From the NCBI GenBank assembly GCA_903929795.1, contig CAIYWC010000137.1, positions 34,566 through 98,565 on the forward strand: 64,000 bases of DNA, given 5' to 3'. Position 1 is the stretch's first letter, and every line of letters begins with the position of its first letter. Under the pieces are notes generated by a model. The model was not told the DNA's origin. It saw nothing but the letters and a program-made list of their open reading frames with translations, and did not search any database. Origin of the DNA: an uncultured Myxococcales bacterium (GTDB lineage: Bacteria; Myxococcota_A; UBA9042). Below, in pieces: positions 7,706 through 17,051 of this stretch. The position numbers and the translations under genes are program-made.

Positions 7706-10700
7706 CTATTCGGCCGTCGCAACCGCGGGCATTGTCGGCACGGCATCGGCGTGCATCGGCTTTTTCTTGGCCCAGCGCCCCAGCGCCAGATACACCACCG
7801 GCGTCGTGTAGAGCGTCAACAGCTGCGACGCCAGCAGCCCGCCGACAATCGTGATGCCCAGCGGGCGCCGCAGCTCCGAGCCCACGCCGGTGCCAAACGC
7901 CAGCGGCAGCGCGCCGAGCAGCGCCGCCATCGTCGTCATCAGGATTGGCCGAAACCGCAGCAGACAAGCTTCCTCAATCGCGGCCAGCGGCGTCATGCCG
8001 TGGCGTTCGCGCTCGATGGCGAAATCGATCAGCAAGATCGCGTTTTTCTTGACGATTCCGATCAGCAGCAGCAGGCCAATCAGGCCGATGATGCTGAGAT
8101 CCAGCTTGAACCAGCCCAGCGCCGCGATGGCGCCGATGCCCGCCGACGGCAGCGTGGACAGGATCGTCACCGGGTGGATGTAGCTCTCGTACAGCATCCC
8201 CAGGACGATGTAGACGATGATGAGCGCCACCAGGATCAGCATCGGCTGCGTCGCGAGCGAGGCGGTGAAGGCTTGGGCAGTCCCTTGAAAATCCGCGTGA
8301 ATTCCCGGCGGCAAGCGCAGCTCGCGCTCCGAGCGGTGGATCTCATCGATGGCCTGACCCAGCGACACGCCGGGCGCGACGTTGAAAGAAATCGTCACCG
8401 ACGGGAACTGGCCGTTGTGGTTCACCGCCAGCGCCGACGCCGACGACGAAAACTTGGCGATCGCCCGCAGCGGCACCTGCGCGCCGGAAGCCGAGCTCAC
8501 GAAGATCCGGTCCAGCGAATCTGGGCTCTGGCGCAGCTTCGGCGGCACTTCCATCACGACGCGGTACTGGTTGCGCTGCGTGTACATCGTGGCGATTTGC
8601 CGCTGGCCGTAGGCGTCGTACAGCGCGTTGTCGATGTCCGCCGGCGTAATGCCCAGCCGCGCCGCCGTGTCGCGGTCGATCTTGACGTCCAGCTGCAAGC
8701 CCGCGTCCTGCTGGTCGCTGGCGATGTCCTTCAACTGTTTGAGTTTTTGCATGTTTTCCATCATGCGCGGCACCCACAGCCGCAGCTCGTCCAGATCCGC
8801 GTCCTGGACCGTGTACTGGTATTGCGTTCGCGCCGCCCGCCCGCCGACGCGCACGTCCTGCGCCGCCTGCATGTAGGTCATCAGCCCGGGCAGCCGTCCG
8901 ACCACCGGCCGTAGCTTGTTGACGATGTCATCGGCCGAGAGCTTACGCGGCGGCATCGACTTCAGCATGATGAACGCCGAGCCCGTGTTCGACGTACCCG
9001 CCGACGGCCCGGCGCCGATGAACGCCACGACGTGCTCCAGGTCCGGATCGCCCACCAGCACCTTGTTCAGCGCCTCCTGCCGCGCCTTCATCGACGGGAA
9101 CGACGCGTCCTGCGCCGCCTGCACCGTCGCGGTAATCAGCCCGGTATCCTGCTGCGGAAACAAGCCCTTGGGCACGTCCATGAACAGCTTGACGTTGAGC
9201 GCGATCGTCAGCAGCGTCGCCACCAGCGTCAAAACCCGGTGGCGCAGCACAAAGCGCAGCCCGCGCGCGTACAGGCCCAGCAGCGCGTTGAAGCCGCCTT
9301 CCGCGATGCGCGACAGCCGGTTGGGCTGCTCCTCGGCGTGCGGCCGCAGCATCCGCGCGCACATCATGGGCGTCAGCGTCAGCGAGATCAGCCCGGACAT
9401 CGCGACCGCCACGCTCAGCGTCACCGCGAATTCCCGGAACAGCCGGCCGACGATGCCGCCCATCAGCAAAATTGGAATAAAAACAGCGAGGAGCGACGCG
9501 GTGATCGAGACGATCGTGAAGCCAATTTCCTTGGCGCCGCGCAGCGCAGCGTCCATCGGCGACAGGCCGCGTTCGATGCCGCGTGCGATGTTTTCCGTGA
9601 CGACGATGGCGTCATCGACAACAAAGCCGGTCGAGATGGTCAGCGCCATCAGCGACAGGTTGTCGACGCTGTAGTCCAGCAAATACATGATGCCAAACGT
9701 GGACATGAGCGACAGCGGTACCGCGACCGAGGGGATGAGCGTCGCCCGCCAGGAGCGCAGGAACACGAACACGACGCCGATGACCAGGAACACGCTGAGC
9801 ACGAGCGTGCGGCCGACGTCGTTCACCGATTCGCGAATCGTCTGCGTGCGGTCCATGGCCATCTGCATGTGGATCGCCGGCGAGATCGACGTCGCGAGCT
9901 GCGGCAGCATCTGTTTGATGCGCTCGTTCGTCGCCAGAATATTCGCGCCGGGCTGCTTGCGAATCACCAGCAAGACCGAACGCTTGCCGTCCACCCAGGC
10001 GGCTGCACGGTCGTTCTCCACGTCGTCAAAAACCCGCGCCACGTGGTCCAGCCGCGCGCCGCCTGGCCCATCCGAGGCGATGATCAGCGGCTCGTACGCC
10101 CGCGCGCCCCAGAGCTGGTCGTTGGCGCCCACCGTCGGCGCCTGCAGGTTGCCCACCAGGTTGCCCTTGGGCGAGTCCACCGTCGCCCCGGCGATCGTCG
10201 CGCGCACATCCTCGGCGCCAATTTGCATCGACGCCAGCTGCGCGGGATCGACCTGGACACGCACCGCGGGCTGCTGACCGCCGCCGACAAACACCTGGCC
10301 AACGCCTGGAATCTGCGCCACTTTCTGCGCCAGCACGTTGTTCGCCGCGTCAAACACGTCGGCCAGCCGCAGCGTGTCCGACGTCAGCGCGACGATCATG
10401 ATCGGCGTGTCGCCCGGGTTCACTTTCTGGTAGCTCGGCCGCGACGGCATGTTCGGCGGCAGTTCACCTCCCGCCGCGGCGATCGCCGCCTGGACGTCGC
10501 GCGCCGCGGCATCGACGTTGCGATCCAAGTCAAACTGCAGCGTAATCGAGGTGTTGCCGAGCGTGCTCGTCGACGTCATCTCGGTCACGCCGGCGATCCG
10601 GCCAAAACGCCGCTCCAGCGGGGTCGCCACCGACGACGCCATGGTTTCCGGACTGCCGCCCGGCAGCGCCGCGCGCACCTGAATCGTCGGAAAATCGACG

Positions 10701-10816
10701 TGAGGCAGCGGCGCCACGGGCAGCTTGGTCAACGCCAGCGAGCCGGCCAGCATCAGCGCCGCCGCCAGCAGCGTGGTCGCGACCGGCCGGTGGATGAACG
10801 GCGCGGAGATGTTCAC
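7706..10816 (-). CDS. RND multidrug efflux transporter, MdtC-like subunit
   Basis: This is an inner-membrane proton-driven RND pump of 1036 residues. It starts at GTG 10816, which overlaps the stop of the upstream RND gene as GTGA. The N-terminus FIHRPVATTLLAAALMLAG, the porter region, TGFVVDDAIVVTENIARGIE in TM4 with the proton-relay aspartates, and IGIVKKNAILLIDFA are all standard HAE-1 family features. The closest named family is MdtC, the second RND protein of the MdtABC heteromultimeric pump, which exports bile salts, novobiocin and other substrates. Substrates here are unknown. The region 7465-7705 between this gene and gltA holds no gene. Confidence 0.93.
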   Translation of the reverse strand: MNISAPFIHRPVATTLLAAALMLAGSLALTKLPVAPLPHVDFPTIQVRAALPGGSPETMASSVATPLERRFGRIAGVTEMTSTSTLGNTSITLQFDLDRNVDAAARDVQAAIAAAGGELPPNMPSRPSYQKVNPGDTPIMIVALTSDTLRLADVFDAANNVLAQKVAQIPGVGQVFVGGGQQPAVRVQVDPAQLASMQIGAEDVRATIAGATVDSPKGNLVGNLQAPTVGANDQLWGARAYEPLIIASDGPGGARLDHVARVFDDVENDRAAAWVDGKRSVLLVIRKQPGANILATNERIKQMLPQLATSISPAIHMQMAMDRTQTIRESVNDVGRTLVLSVFLVIGVVFVFLRSWRATLIPSVAVPLSLMSTFGIMYLLDYSVDNLSLMALTISTGFVVDDAIVVTENIARGIERGLSPMDAALRGAKEIGFTIVSITASLLAVFIPILLMGGIVGRLFREFAVTLSVAVAMSGLISLTLTPMMCARMLRPHAEEQPNRLSRIAEGGFNALLGLYARGLRFVLRHRVLTLVATLLTIALNVKLFMDVPKGLFPQQDTGLITATVQAAQDASFPSMKARQEALNKVLVGDPDLEHVVAFIGAGPSAGTSNTGSAFIMLKSMPPRKLSADDIVNKLRPVVGRLPGLMTYMQAAQDVRVGGRAARTQYQYTVQDADLDELRLWVPRMMENMQKLKQLKDIASDQQDAGLQLDVKIDRDTAARLGITPADIDNALYDAYGQRQIATMYTQRNQYRVVMEVPPKLRQSPDSLDRIFVSSASGAQVPLRAIAKFSSSASALAVNHNGQFPSVTISFNVAPGVSLGQAIDEIHRSERELRLPPGIHADFQGTAQAFTASLATQPMLILVALIIVYIVLGMLYESYIHPVTILSTLPSAGIGAIAALGWFKLDLSIIGLIGLLLLIGIVKKNAILLIDFAIERERHGMTPLAAIEEACLLRFRPILMTTMAALLGALPLAFGTGVGSELRRPLGITIVGGLLASQLLTLYTTPVVYLALGRWAKKKPMHADAVPTMPAVATAE

Positions 10817-13800
10817 GGCGCCGCCTCAAAAACCGCTGTTGTTTTCGTCACATGCGGAGCGATCGGCGTGGCAGGCGGCTTGGCCGGCCCCTTGAACCAG
10901 CGGCCGATGCGGTCCATGTACAGGTAGATGACCGGCGTCGTGTACAGCGTCAGCACCTGCGACACCAGCAGCCCACCGACAATCGTGATGCCCAGCGGCC
11001 GCCGCAGCTCCGCGCCCATGCCCGTGCCCAGCGCCAGCGGCAGCCCGCCCAGCAGCGCCGCGAACGTCGTCATCATGATCGGCCGAAAGCGCAGCAGGCA
11101 GGCCTGGTGAATCGCCTCGATCGGTGGCATGCCGTGCTCGCGCTCGGCCTCCAGCGCGAAATCGATCATCATGATCGCGTTTTTCTTGACGATTCCGATG
11201 AGCAAGATGATGCCGATCAGCGCAATGACACTGAAATCGGTGCGGACGACGTAGAGCGCCAGGAACGCGCCGACGCCGGCGGACGGCAGCGACGAAAGGA
11301 TGGTGATCGGATGGATGAAGCTCTCGTACAGCGCGCCCAGCACGATGTAAACCGTTAAAATCGCAGCGAGAATCAGCAGCGGCTCGCTCGCCAGCGACTC
11401 GTTGAACGCCTGCGCTGCGCCGACAAAGCCGGCGTGGATGCTCGCCGGCATCCCGATCGTGTCCTGGGTCGTGCGAATCGCCGCCACCGCATCGCCCAGC
11501 GACGCTTCGGGCGCGAGGTTGAACGAGACCGTCACCGCGGCGAACTGGCCCTGGTGGTTGATCGCCAGCGGCGCCTGCCGGGTGCTCATCGTGACAAGCG
11601 AGCTCAGCGGCACCGGCGTACCCGTCGCGGACCGCACGAACAGCTGCGCCAGCGCATCGGCGGACTTCGCCATCGACGGCGTGACCTCCAAAATAACGCG
11701 GTACAGGTTCAATTGGGTAAAAATAATCGATACTTGTCGTTGGCCAAACGCGTCGTACAGCGTGTCGTCGATGGCCTGCGGCGACACGCCCAGCCGCGCT
11801 GCCGTGTCGCGATCAATGGTCAGCGTGACCTCCAGCCCGGCGTTTTCCTGATCGCTCGCCACGTCGCGGATGTGCGGCACGTCGCGCAGACCCTCGACAA
11901 GCTTGGGCGCCCACAGCGCCAGCTCGACCGGGTCGGAATCCTCCAGCGTGTACTGGAACTGCGTGCGACCGGCGCGGCTGTCGATCTGCAGATCCTGAAC
12001 CGCCTGCAAGTACACAGCAATCCCGCGCACTTCCGCAAGCTTGGGCCGCAGCCTGGCGATGATTTCCTCCGCGCTCGCCGTCCGGTTGTCGCGCGACTTG
12101 AGGCTGATCGATAGCCGGCCGCTGTTCGTCGTCGAATTCGTGCCGTCCGAGCCGATGAACGACGTCAGCCCCGCAACGTCCGGATCCTTCAGCACCACAT
12201 CCGCCAAATTGCGCTGTAATTCCATCATGTGCGGAAATGACACGTCCGCCGCCGCTTCCGTCACGCCCAGCACCGAGCCGGTGTCCTGCTGCGGAAAAAA
12301 GCCTTTGGGCACCTCGATCGCCATCCACGCGGTCGCCGCCACGGTCGCCAGCGTCGCCAGCAGCGTAATCACCTGATGGCGCAGGACCCACCGGACGCCG
12401 AGATCGTAGAAGTGCAGCGCGCCGTCAAACACCTTTTCGCTCAGGCGATACAGCCAGTTGCGCTGGTCCGCCGCCGGTTCTGGCCGCAGCAGGTAGGCGC
12501 ACATCATCGGCGTCAGCGTCAGCGAGAGCACCGCCGAAACAGCGATCGCGACCGCCAGCGTCATCGCAAATTCGCGGAACAGCCGGCCGATCAGCCCGCC
12601 CATGAACAGCAGCGGAATCAGCACGGCGATGAGCGAAACCGTCAGCGAAACAATGGTAAAGCCGATTTGGCCGGCGCCCTTCAACGCCGCTTCGAACGGC
12701 TTGTCGCCGTGCTCGATGTAGCGCGCGATGTTCTCAATCATCACGATGGCGTCGTCGACGACAAAGCCGGTGGAAATCGTCAGCGCCATCAGCGACAAAT
12801 TGTTCAGGCTGTAGCCCAGCGCGTACATCACCGCGAACGTGCCGACCAGCGACAGCGGCACGGCCACGGCCGGGATGATCGTCGCGCGGACGTTGCGCAG
12901 GAACAGGAAAATCACGGCGACGACCAGGCCAATCGTGATCAGCAGGGTCTGCTCCACGTCTTCGACCGACGCGCGGACGGTCTCGGTTCGATCCGCGGCG
13001 ATCTTGACCTCAATGCCCGGCGGCAGCGACGCCTCCAGCTTGGGCAGCAGCGCCTTGACGCGCTCCGCGACCTCGATCACGTTGGCGCCCGGCTGCCGTT
13101 GCACGTTCAGGATGATCGCGCGCTTCTCGTTGGCCCAGCCGGCGAGCTGCACGTTTTCCACGCCGTCGACCACCGTCGCCACGTCCGCCAGCCGCACTGC
13201 CGCGCCGTTCTTGTACGCCAGCACGATTGGGCGAAACGACTTGGCGTCAAAAAGCTGGTCATCCGTCGCCAGCGCATAGTCCTGCCGCAGCCCGTCCAGG
13301 TTGCCCTTTGGCTGGTTGATGTTGGCCGCGACAATCGCCGTCCGCACGTCCTCCAACGTCAAGCCCGTGCCCGCCAGCGACTGCGGATCGACCTGCACGC
13401 GGACCGCCGGCTTCTGGCCGCCGTTGATGGTCACCAGACCCACGCCGGACACCTGGGAAATCTTCTGCGCGAGAATCGAATCCGCGTAATCGTCCACCTG
13501 CTGCAGCGGCAGGCGGTCGGAGCTGACGTACAGCGTCAGGATCGGCGTATCCGCCGGGTTCGACTTGCTGTAGCTCGGCGGCGCCGGCAATGTCCGCGGC
13601 AGCAGCGCCGACGCCGCGTTGATCGCCGCCTGCACGTCCTGCTGCGCGCCGTCGATGTCGCGGTCCAGCGTAAACTGCAGCGTCACCTGCGAGCTGCCGA
13701 AGCTGCTCACGGACGTCATCAGGGCCAGCGACGGCATCTGGCCAAACTGCCGCTCCAGCGGCGTCGTCACGGCCGAGGTCATCGTCCCCGCGCTCGCGCC

Positions 13801-13983
13801 CGGCAGGAATGTCGAGACCACAATCGTCGGGTACGCGACCTGCGGCAGCGCGGCCACCGGCAGCTGCTTGAACGCCATGATGCCGGCCAGCAGCAGGCCG
13901 ACCATCAGCAGCGTCGTCGCGACCGGCCGCCGAATAAACGGCTCGGAGACGCCTCGGCTCGGCTGTTCCTGCTCGTCGCTCAT
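10813..13983 (-). CDS. RND multidrug efflux transporter, MdtB-like subunit
   Basis: This is the second RND pump of the operon, about 1056 residues. The start at ATG 13983 forms an ATGA overlap with the adaptor gene's stop; a start three codons earlier (13992) is also open. The N-terminus FIRRPVATTLLMVGLLLAGI and the segments PTIVVSTFLPGASAGTMTSA, LERQFGQMPSL, SGFG-type porter loops, and TGFVVDDAIVMIENIARYIE closely resemble enterobacterial MdtB. Two different consecutive RND genes imply a B2C-type heterotrimer, as known for MdtBC. TM4 Asp-Asp (VVDDAIV) is intact, so the pump should be proton-coupled. Confidence 0.93.
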   Translation of the reverse strand: MSDEQEQPSRGVSEPFIRRPVATTLLMVGLLLAGIMAFKQLPVAALPQVAYPTIVVSTFLPGASAGTMTSAVTTPLERQFGQMPSLALMTSVSSFGSSQVTLQFTLDRDIDGAQQDVQAAINAASALLPRTLPAPPSYSKSNPADTPILTLYVSSDRLPLQQVDDYADSILAQKISQVSGVGLVTINGGQKPAVRVQVDPQSLAGTGLTLEDVRTAIVAANINQPKGNLDGLRQDYALATDDQLFDAKSFRPIVLAYKNGAAVRLADVATVVDGVENVQLAGWANEKRAIILNVQRQPGANVIEVAERVKALLPKLEASLPPGIEVKIAADRTETVRASVEDVEQTLLITIGLVVAVIFLFLRNVRATIIPAVAVPLSLVGTFAVMYALGYSLNNLSLMALTISTGFVVDDAIVMIENIARYIEHGDKPFEAALKGAGQIGFTIVSLTVSLIAVLIPLLFMGGLIGRLFREFAMTLAVAIAVSAVLSLTLTPMMCAYLLRPEPAADQRNWLYRLSEKVFDGALHFYDLGVRWVLRHQVITLLATLATVAATAWMAIEVPKGFFPQQDTGSVLGVTEAAADVSFPHMMELQRNLADVVLKDPDVAGLTSFIGSDGTNSTTNSGRLSISLKSRDNRTASAEEIIARLRPKLAEVRGIAVYLQAVQDLQIDSRAGRTQFQYTLEDSDPVELALWAPKLVEGLRDVPHIRDVASDQENAGLEVTLTIDRDTAARLGVSPQAIDDTLYDAFGQRQVSIIFTQLNLYRVILEVTPSMAKSADALAQLFVRSATGTPVPLSSLVTMSTRQAPLAINHQGQFAAVTVSFNLAPEASLGDAVAAIRTTQDTIGMPASIHAGFVGAAQAFNESLASEPLLILAAILTVYIVLGALYESFIHPITILSSLPSAGVGAFLALYVVRTDFSVIALIGIILLIGIVKKNAIMMIDFALEAEREHGMPPIEAIHQACLLRFRPIMMTTFAALLGGLPLALGTGMGAELRRPLGITIVGGLLVSQVLTLYTTPVIYLYMDRIGRWFKGPAKPPATPIAPHVTKTTAVFEAAP

Positions 13984-15239
13984 TTCTGCCATTTGTCTGC
14001 GCCCGGTTTGCCGCCGCCGTCGCCGCCGCCTTTGCTGCCCTTGCCGCCGCCTTTGCCCTCCGCGCCCTTGGCACCCGGCAGGGACACCTTGCCGCCCGGC
14101 TTCAGGCGGCTCTGGCCGTCGACCACGATCTGATCGCCCAGCTTCAAGCCCTTGGTCACGATCGCGTCGTCGCCCTCCAGCGCCTGCAGCTCAATCGGCT
14201 GCACCTGCGCGGTCATGTCCGCGCCGACGAGGTAGACGAAAGTCCCGGTCGGATTCTGCGCATTGGGCGGCCCATGCTGCACCGCCACCGCCGGAACCAC
14301 CGTCGCCTGCGCGCGCACGGACACCTGCACGCGCGCCTTCACGAACTGGTTGGGCCACAACGTATGGTCCGGATTGGCAAAAATCGCCTTGAGCTTCGCC
14401 GTCGCCGTCGCCTGGTTGATCAGGTTGTCCACGACCTCCAGCTTGCCCGTCGCCAGCTTGACCATGCCGTCGCGGCTGTACGCGTCGACCGTCAACTGCC
14501 CGTCCGCCATGCCACGCTGCACCGCCGCGAGCTCGTCCTCCGGCAGCGTGAACAGCACCGCGATCGGGTCCAGCTGGGTCACCACCACGATGCCCGTCGG
14601 ATCGCCCGGATGCACGATGTTGCCCGGATCCACCTGCCGCACGCCGGTCACGCCATCGATGGGCGAGACGATCTTCGCCCAATCCAGCAGCAGCCGCGCG
14701 CTGTCCTCCTGCGTTTCGTCGGCGCGCACCTGCGCTTCCAGCTGCTCCACTTGCGCCTGCTGGTCGGTCACCTGCTGGGTCGGCACCAGGTCCTGCTTGC
14801 GCAGCGTCGCGTAGCGCGCCAGATTCAGCTTGGCGTTTTTCACCTGCGCCAGATCGCGCGCGTGCGCCGCTTCCGCCGCGTGCAGCTGGATCGTGAACGG
14901 CCGAGGGTCGATTTGCGCCAACAGGTCGCCTTTCTTCACCGGCTGACCTTCGCGAAACGGCATGTCCGTGATGCGCCCGTCGACCTGCGTCTTGACGGTC
15001 ACGGTGTAAAACGCCGCCACGCTGCCGATGCCTTCCAGCGTCACCGGCATGTCGCGCTGCGCCACTTTCGCGGTCAGCACCGGCGTGGGCCGCTGCGGCT
15101 CGGTCGGCTTGCCCAGGCCGCTGTGCGCGCCCGCGCCGTCGTCCGCCGCGCCTTTCTTGGCGCCCAGCTTGTGCCACAGCAGCCAGCCACCGGCACCCGC
15201 CAGGCCGAGAAAGAGCAGAACCAGCAAAAATCGCCGCAT
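13980..15239 (-). CDS. Periplasmic adaptor (membrane fusion) protein, MdtA-like
   Basis: The adaptor bridges the RND pump to the outer-membrane channel. ATG 15239 with GAGG upstream is preferred to the GTG at 15257, giving about 419 residues. An N-terminal signal anchor (MRRFLLVLLFLGLAGAGGWL) is followed by the barrel-sandwich/lipoyl half (VDGRITDMPFREGQPVKKGD), a coiled-coil hairpin (about residues 115-180), the second lipoyl half (DWAKIVSPIDGVTGVRQVDP) and a beta-barrel domain. The C-terminus is an unusual Gly/Lys-rich tail (GKGGGKGSKGGGDGGGKPG), absent from the core family and probably flexible. It is translationally coupled to the MdtB-like gene. Confidence 0.93.
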   Translation of the reverse strand: MRRFLLVLLFLGLAGAGGWLLWHKLGAKKGAADDGAGAHSGLGKPTEPQRPTPVLTAKVAQRDMPVTLEGIGSVAAFYTVTVKTQVDGRITDMPFREGQPVKKGDLLAQIDPRPFTIQLHAAEAAHARDLAQVKNAKLNLARYATLRKQDLVPTQQVTDQQAQVEQLEAQVRADETQEDSARLLLDWAKIVSPIDGVTGVRQVDPGNIVHPGDPTGIVVVTQLDPIAVLFTLPEDELAAVQRGMADGQLTVDAYSRDGMVKLATGKLEVVDNLINQATATAKLKAIFANPDHTLWPNQFVKARVQVSVRAQATVVPAVAVQHGPPNAQNPTGTFVYLVGADMTAQVQPIELQALEGDDAIVTKGLKLGDQIVVDGQSRLKPGGKVSLPGAKGAEGKGGGKGSKGGGDGGGKPGADKWQK

Positions 15240-15302
15240 CCGTTTTGCCTCAGTCACAGTTGGCTCTACACGCTCGCCACAGTGCGAGCTCGAGCGTCAG
15301 TC

Positions 15303-15353
15303 ATCCGCGGTGTGCCTCCAGAGGAGCACGCTCACGGTCCAATCCGAAAGGCA
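15303..15353 (-). repeat. Dispersed palindromic repeat, copy B
   Basis: Read on the minus strand this copy contains GACCGTGAGCGTGCTCCTC then TGGAGGCACACCGCGGAT. It is nearly identical to copy A over the palindrome, with one change in the right arm (CACACC for CACGCC). It lies in the 135-bp gap between the tolC-like and adaptor genes of the same operon, so it is probably transcribed. Confidence 0.75.
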
Positions 15354-15392
15354 CCAGGTCTCATCCCGCAGGATTCTGAGATCGCACAAGGG

Positions 15393-16814
15393 CTATCGCT
15401 CATCGTGCTGCCCCAGCGCCGCGAGCAGTTGCGCCCGCGCAGTCGACAAGTTGAAACGCGCGGCGATGACCTGCACCGCCGCGTTTGTAAACGCCAATTG
15501 CGTATCGCTCAGCTCAATGCCGTTGCCAATACCGGCCAGGTAGCGCGCTTCCGCGAGCCGCAGCAGCTCCTTGGCGTTGGTCAGCGCGTCATCGGCGGCC
15601 AGAATCGTGGCCTTGGCTGCCCGCACCGCCAGGCGCGCCTGGGTGATATCCGCTTGGATCTGCAGCAGTTGCACGGTGTTTTGCGCCGCGACCGCCGACA
15701 GGTTTGCCGTCACTTCCGCTTCCTGCGCCTTGGCCAGTCCGCCTTGGAAAATCGGCCAGTTCAGCGTCGCGCCCACGTTCCAGTTCGGCACCAGGTTCAG
15801 CGCGTTCACGCCCACGTCCGTCACACCCGCGGTCACCGCCAGCGTCGGCCACAGCGTGTTCTGGATCGCGCGCTGCGCCAGCTCCTGCTGTTTGCGCTGC
15901 CGGTCCAACGCCACAAGCTCCGGCCGCAGCGCGATCGCCTTGTCCACGAGCGCCTGCTGCGGGCCGTCCTCGCCCTCGACCGGCGGCTGTTCATCGTCGC
16001 CCACGTCATAGTCGACCTCCGCCTGCACGCCGATGGCCTGGTTGAGCAGCGCGCGCCCGGTGTCGTAGGCATTTTGCGCTGAAATCAGGCCGACTTCCGC
16101 GTTGGACACGTTGGTCTTGGCCTGCACCAGGTCGATCTCCGGCCGCGTGCCGGCTGCGACAAACCCCGCGATTTGCTTCATGTGCCGCCGCTGGTTCGCC
16201 AGCGTCTCGCGCGCCACGTCCAACATGGCTTTTTGCGCCCGCGCCTGAAAATACGCCCGCCGAGCGCCGACCAGGATTTGCAATTCCGTGGATTTTTCCG
16301 TCCACGCCAGCGCGTCTTCGGCGGCCTCGGCTGACGCCTGACGGTCCGCTGTTTGGCCAAAATCGTAGACAAGCTGGGACGCCTGCAGGCTGACGTTGAA
16401 CAGGTCATACGACGGCGCGAACGACACCGACGACACCGTTGGCACCACCGTGCCCGGCCGCGGCGCAAAATTGCCGGTGGAGCGCTGGTACTGCACGAGC
16501 CCGTTGACCTGCGGCAGAAAACCCGTGTGAATTTGCGCTGCTCGCGCGCGGGCGGCCGCCGTCGCCGCGCGTGCAACCCGGATCTGCGGCTGGTTCTCGC
16601 GGGCGAGGCGCTCGGCATCCAGCAGCGTCAGGTTGCGCAGCGGCGGCGGCACATCGGTCGGCGTCTCCTGCCGCGGCAACGCCACCACCGCCAGCTTGAC
16701 GGGCGAGCGCGCCAGCGCGGACAGCGCGAGCAGGTGCGCAAGGGCGAACGCGAGGCGCGTTACACATCCCAACCTAAAACGAGCACCAAGTCTTATTGGG
16801 CACAGCTTTTGCAT
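15393..16814 (-). CDS. TolC-family outer-membrane efflux channel
   Basis: This is an outer-membrane channel of the OEP/TolC family, about 473 residues from ATG 16814. A hydrophobic segment (TRLAFALAHLLALSALA) serves as the signal peptide. Two homologous halves rich in long helices follow, with typical OEP phrases such as LVYDFGQTADRQ, LNWPIFQGGLAKAQE and LRLAEARYLAGIGNGIELSDTQ. It is the first gene of the efflux operon, followed by adaptor and two RND pumps. The proposed start codon lies within the edge of repeat copy C, so a slightly later start cannot be excluded; the ORF-track start at 17015 is not credible. Confidence 0.9.
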   Translation of the reverse strand: MQKLCPIRLGARFRLGCVTRLAFALAHLLALSALARSPVKLAVVALPRQETPTDVPPPLRNLTLLDAERLARENQPQIRVARAATAAARARAAQIHTGFLPQVNGLVQYQRSTGNFAPRPGTVVPTVSSVSFAPSYDLFNVSLQASQLVYDFGQTADRQASAEAAEDALAWTEKSTELQILVGARRAYFQARAQKAMLDVARETLANQRRHMKQIAGFVAAGTRPEIDLVQAKTNVSNAEVGLISAQNAYDTGRALLNQAIGVQAEVDYDVGDDEQPPVEGEDGPQQALVDKAIALRPELVALDRQRKQQELAQRAIQNTLWPTLAVTAGVTDVGVNALNLVPNWNVGATLNWPIFQGGLAKAQEAEVTANLSAVAAQNTVQLLQIQADITQARLAVRAAKATILAADDALTNAKELLRLAEARYLAGIGNGIELSDTQLAFTNAAVQVIAARFNLSTARAQLLAALGQHDER

Positions 16815-16861
16815 TTCGGACTTGAACCGCGAGCGTGCTCCTCCGGAGGCACGCCGCAGAT
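16810..16861 (+). repeat. Dispersed palindromic repeat, copy C
   Basis: The core GAGCGTGCTCCTCCGGAGGC followed by ACGCCGCAGAT makes a palindrome with a CTCCGGAG centre. It overlaps the proposed start of the tolC-like gene and lies on the opposite strand to it. The gap up to 17051 otherwise shows no gene. An 8-bp inverted repeat (CTTTAAGA/TCTTAAAG, 17021-17064) spans the next gene's stop. Confidence 0.75.
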
Positions 16862-17051
16862 GACGGAGGCCGCGACGTTGGAATTCGGTCAGCGTGTAGA
16901 GTCGTCGGCTGGCCATGGTGCTGGGCATGCGCGTCCCGGTGCAGGAATGCCGACTCCCGTAGTCGGCGCGGGTCGGGAGTATAACGCGGTTCTGCCAGAT
17001 GCGCCGCGCTGGCAACGATTCTTTAAGATGTCGGCAAACTCAGACAAGTGC

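Noticed and set aside
16780-16865. tRNA-like T-arm (GGTTCAAGTCC) in the reverse complement of repeat copy C
   Set aside because: There is no acceptor stem, anticodon arm or D arm, and the other copies do not keep the T-loop sequence.
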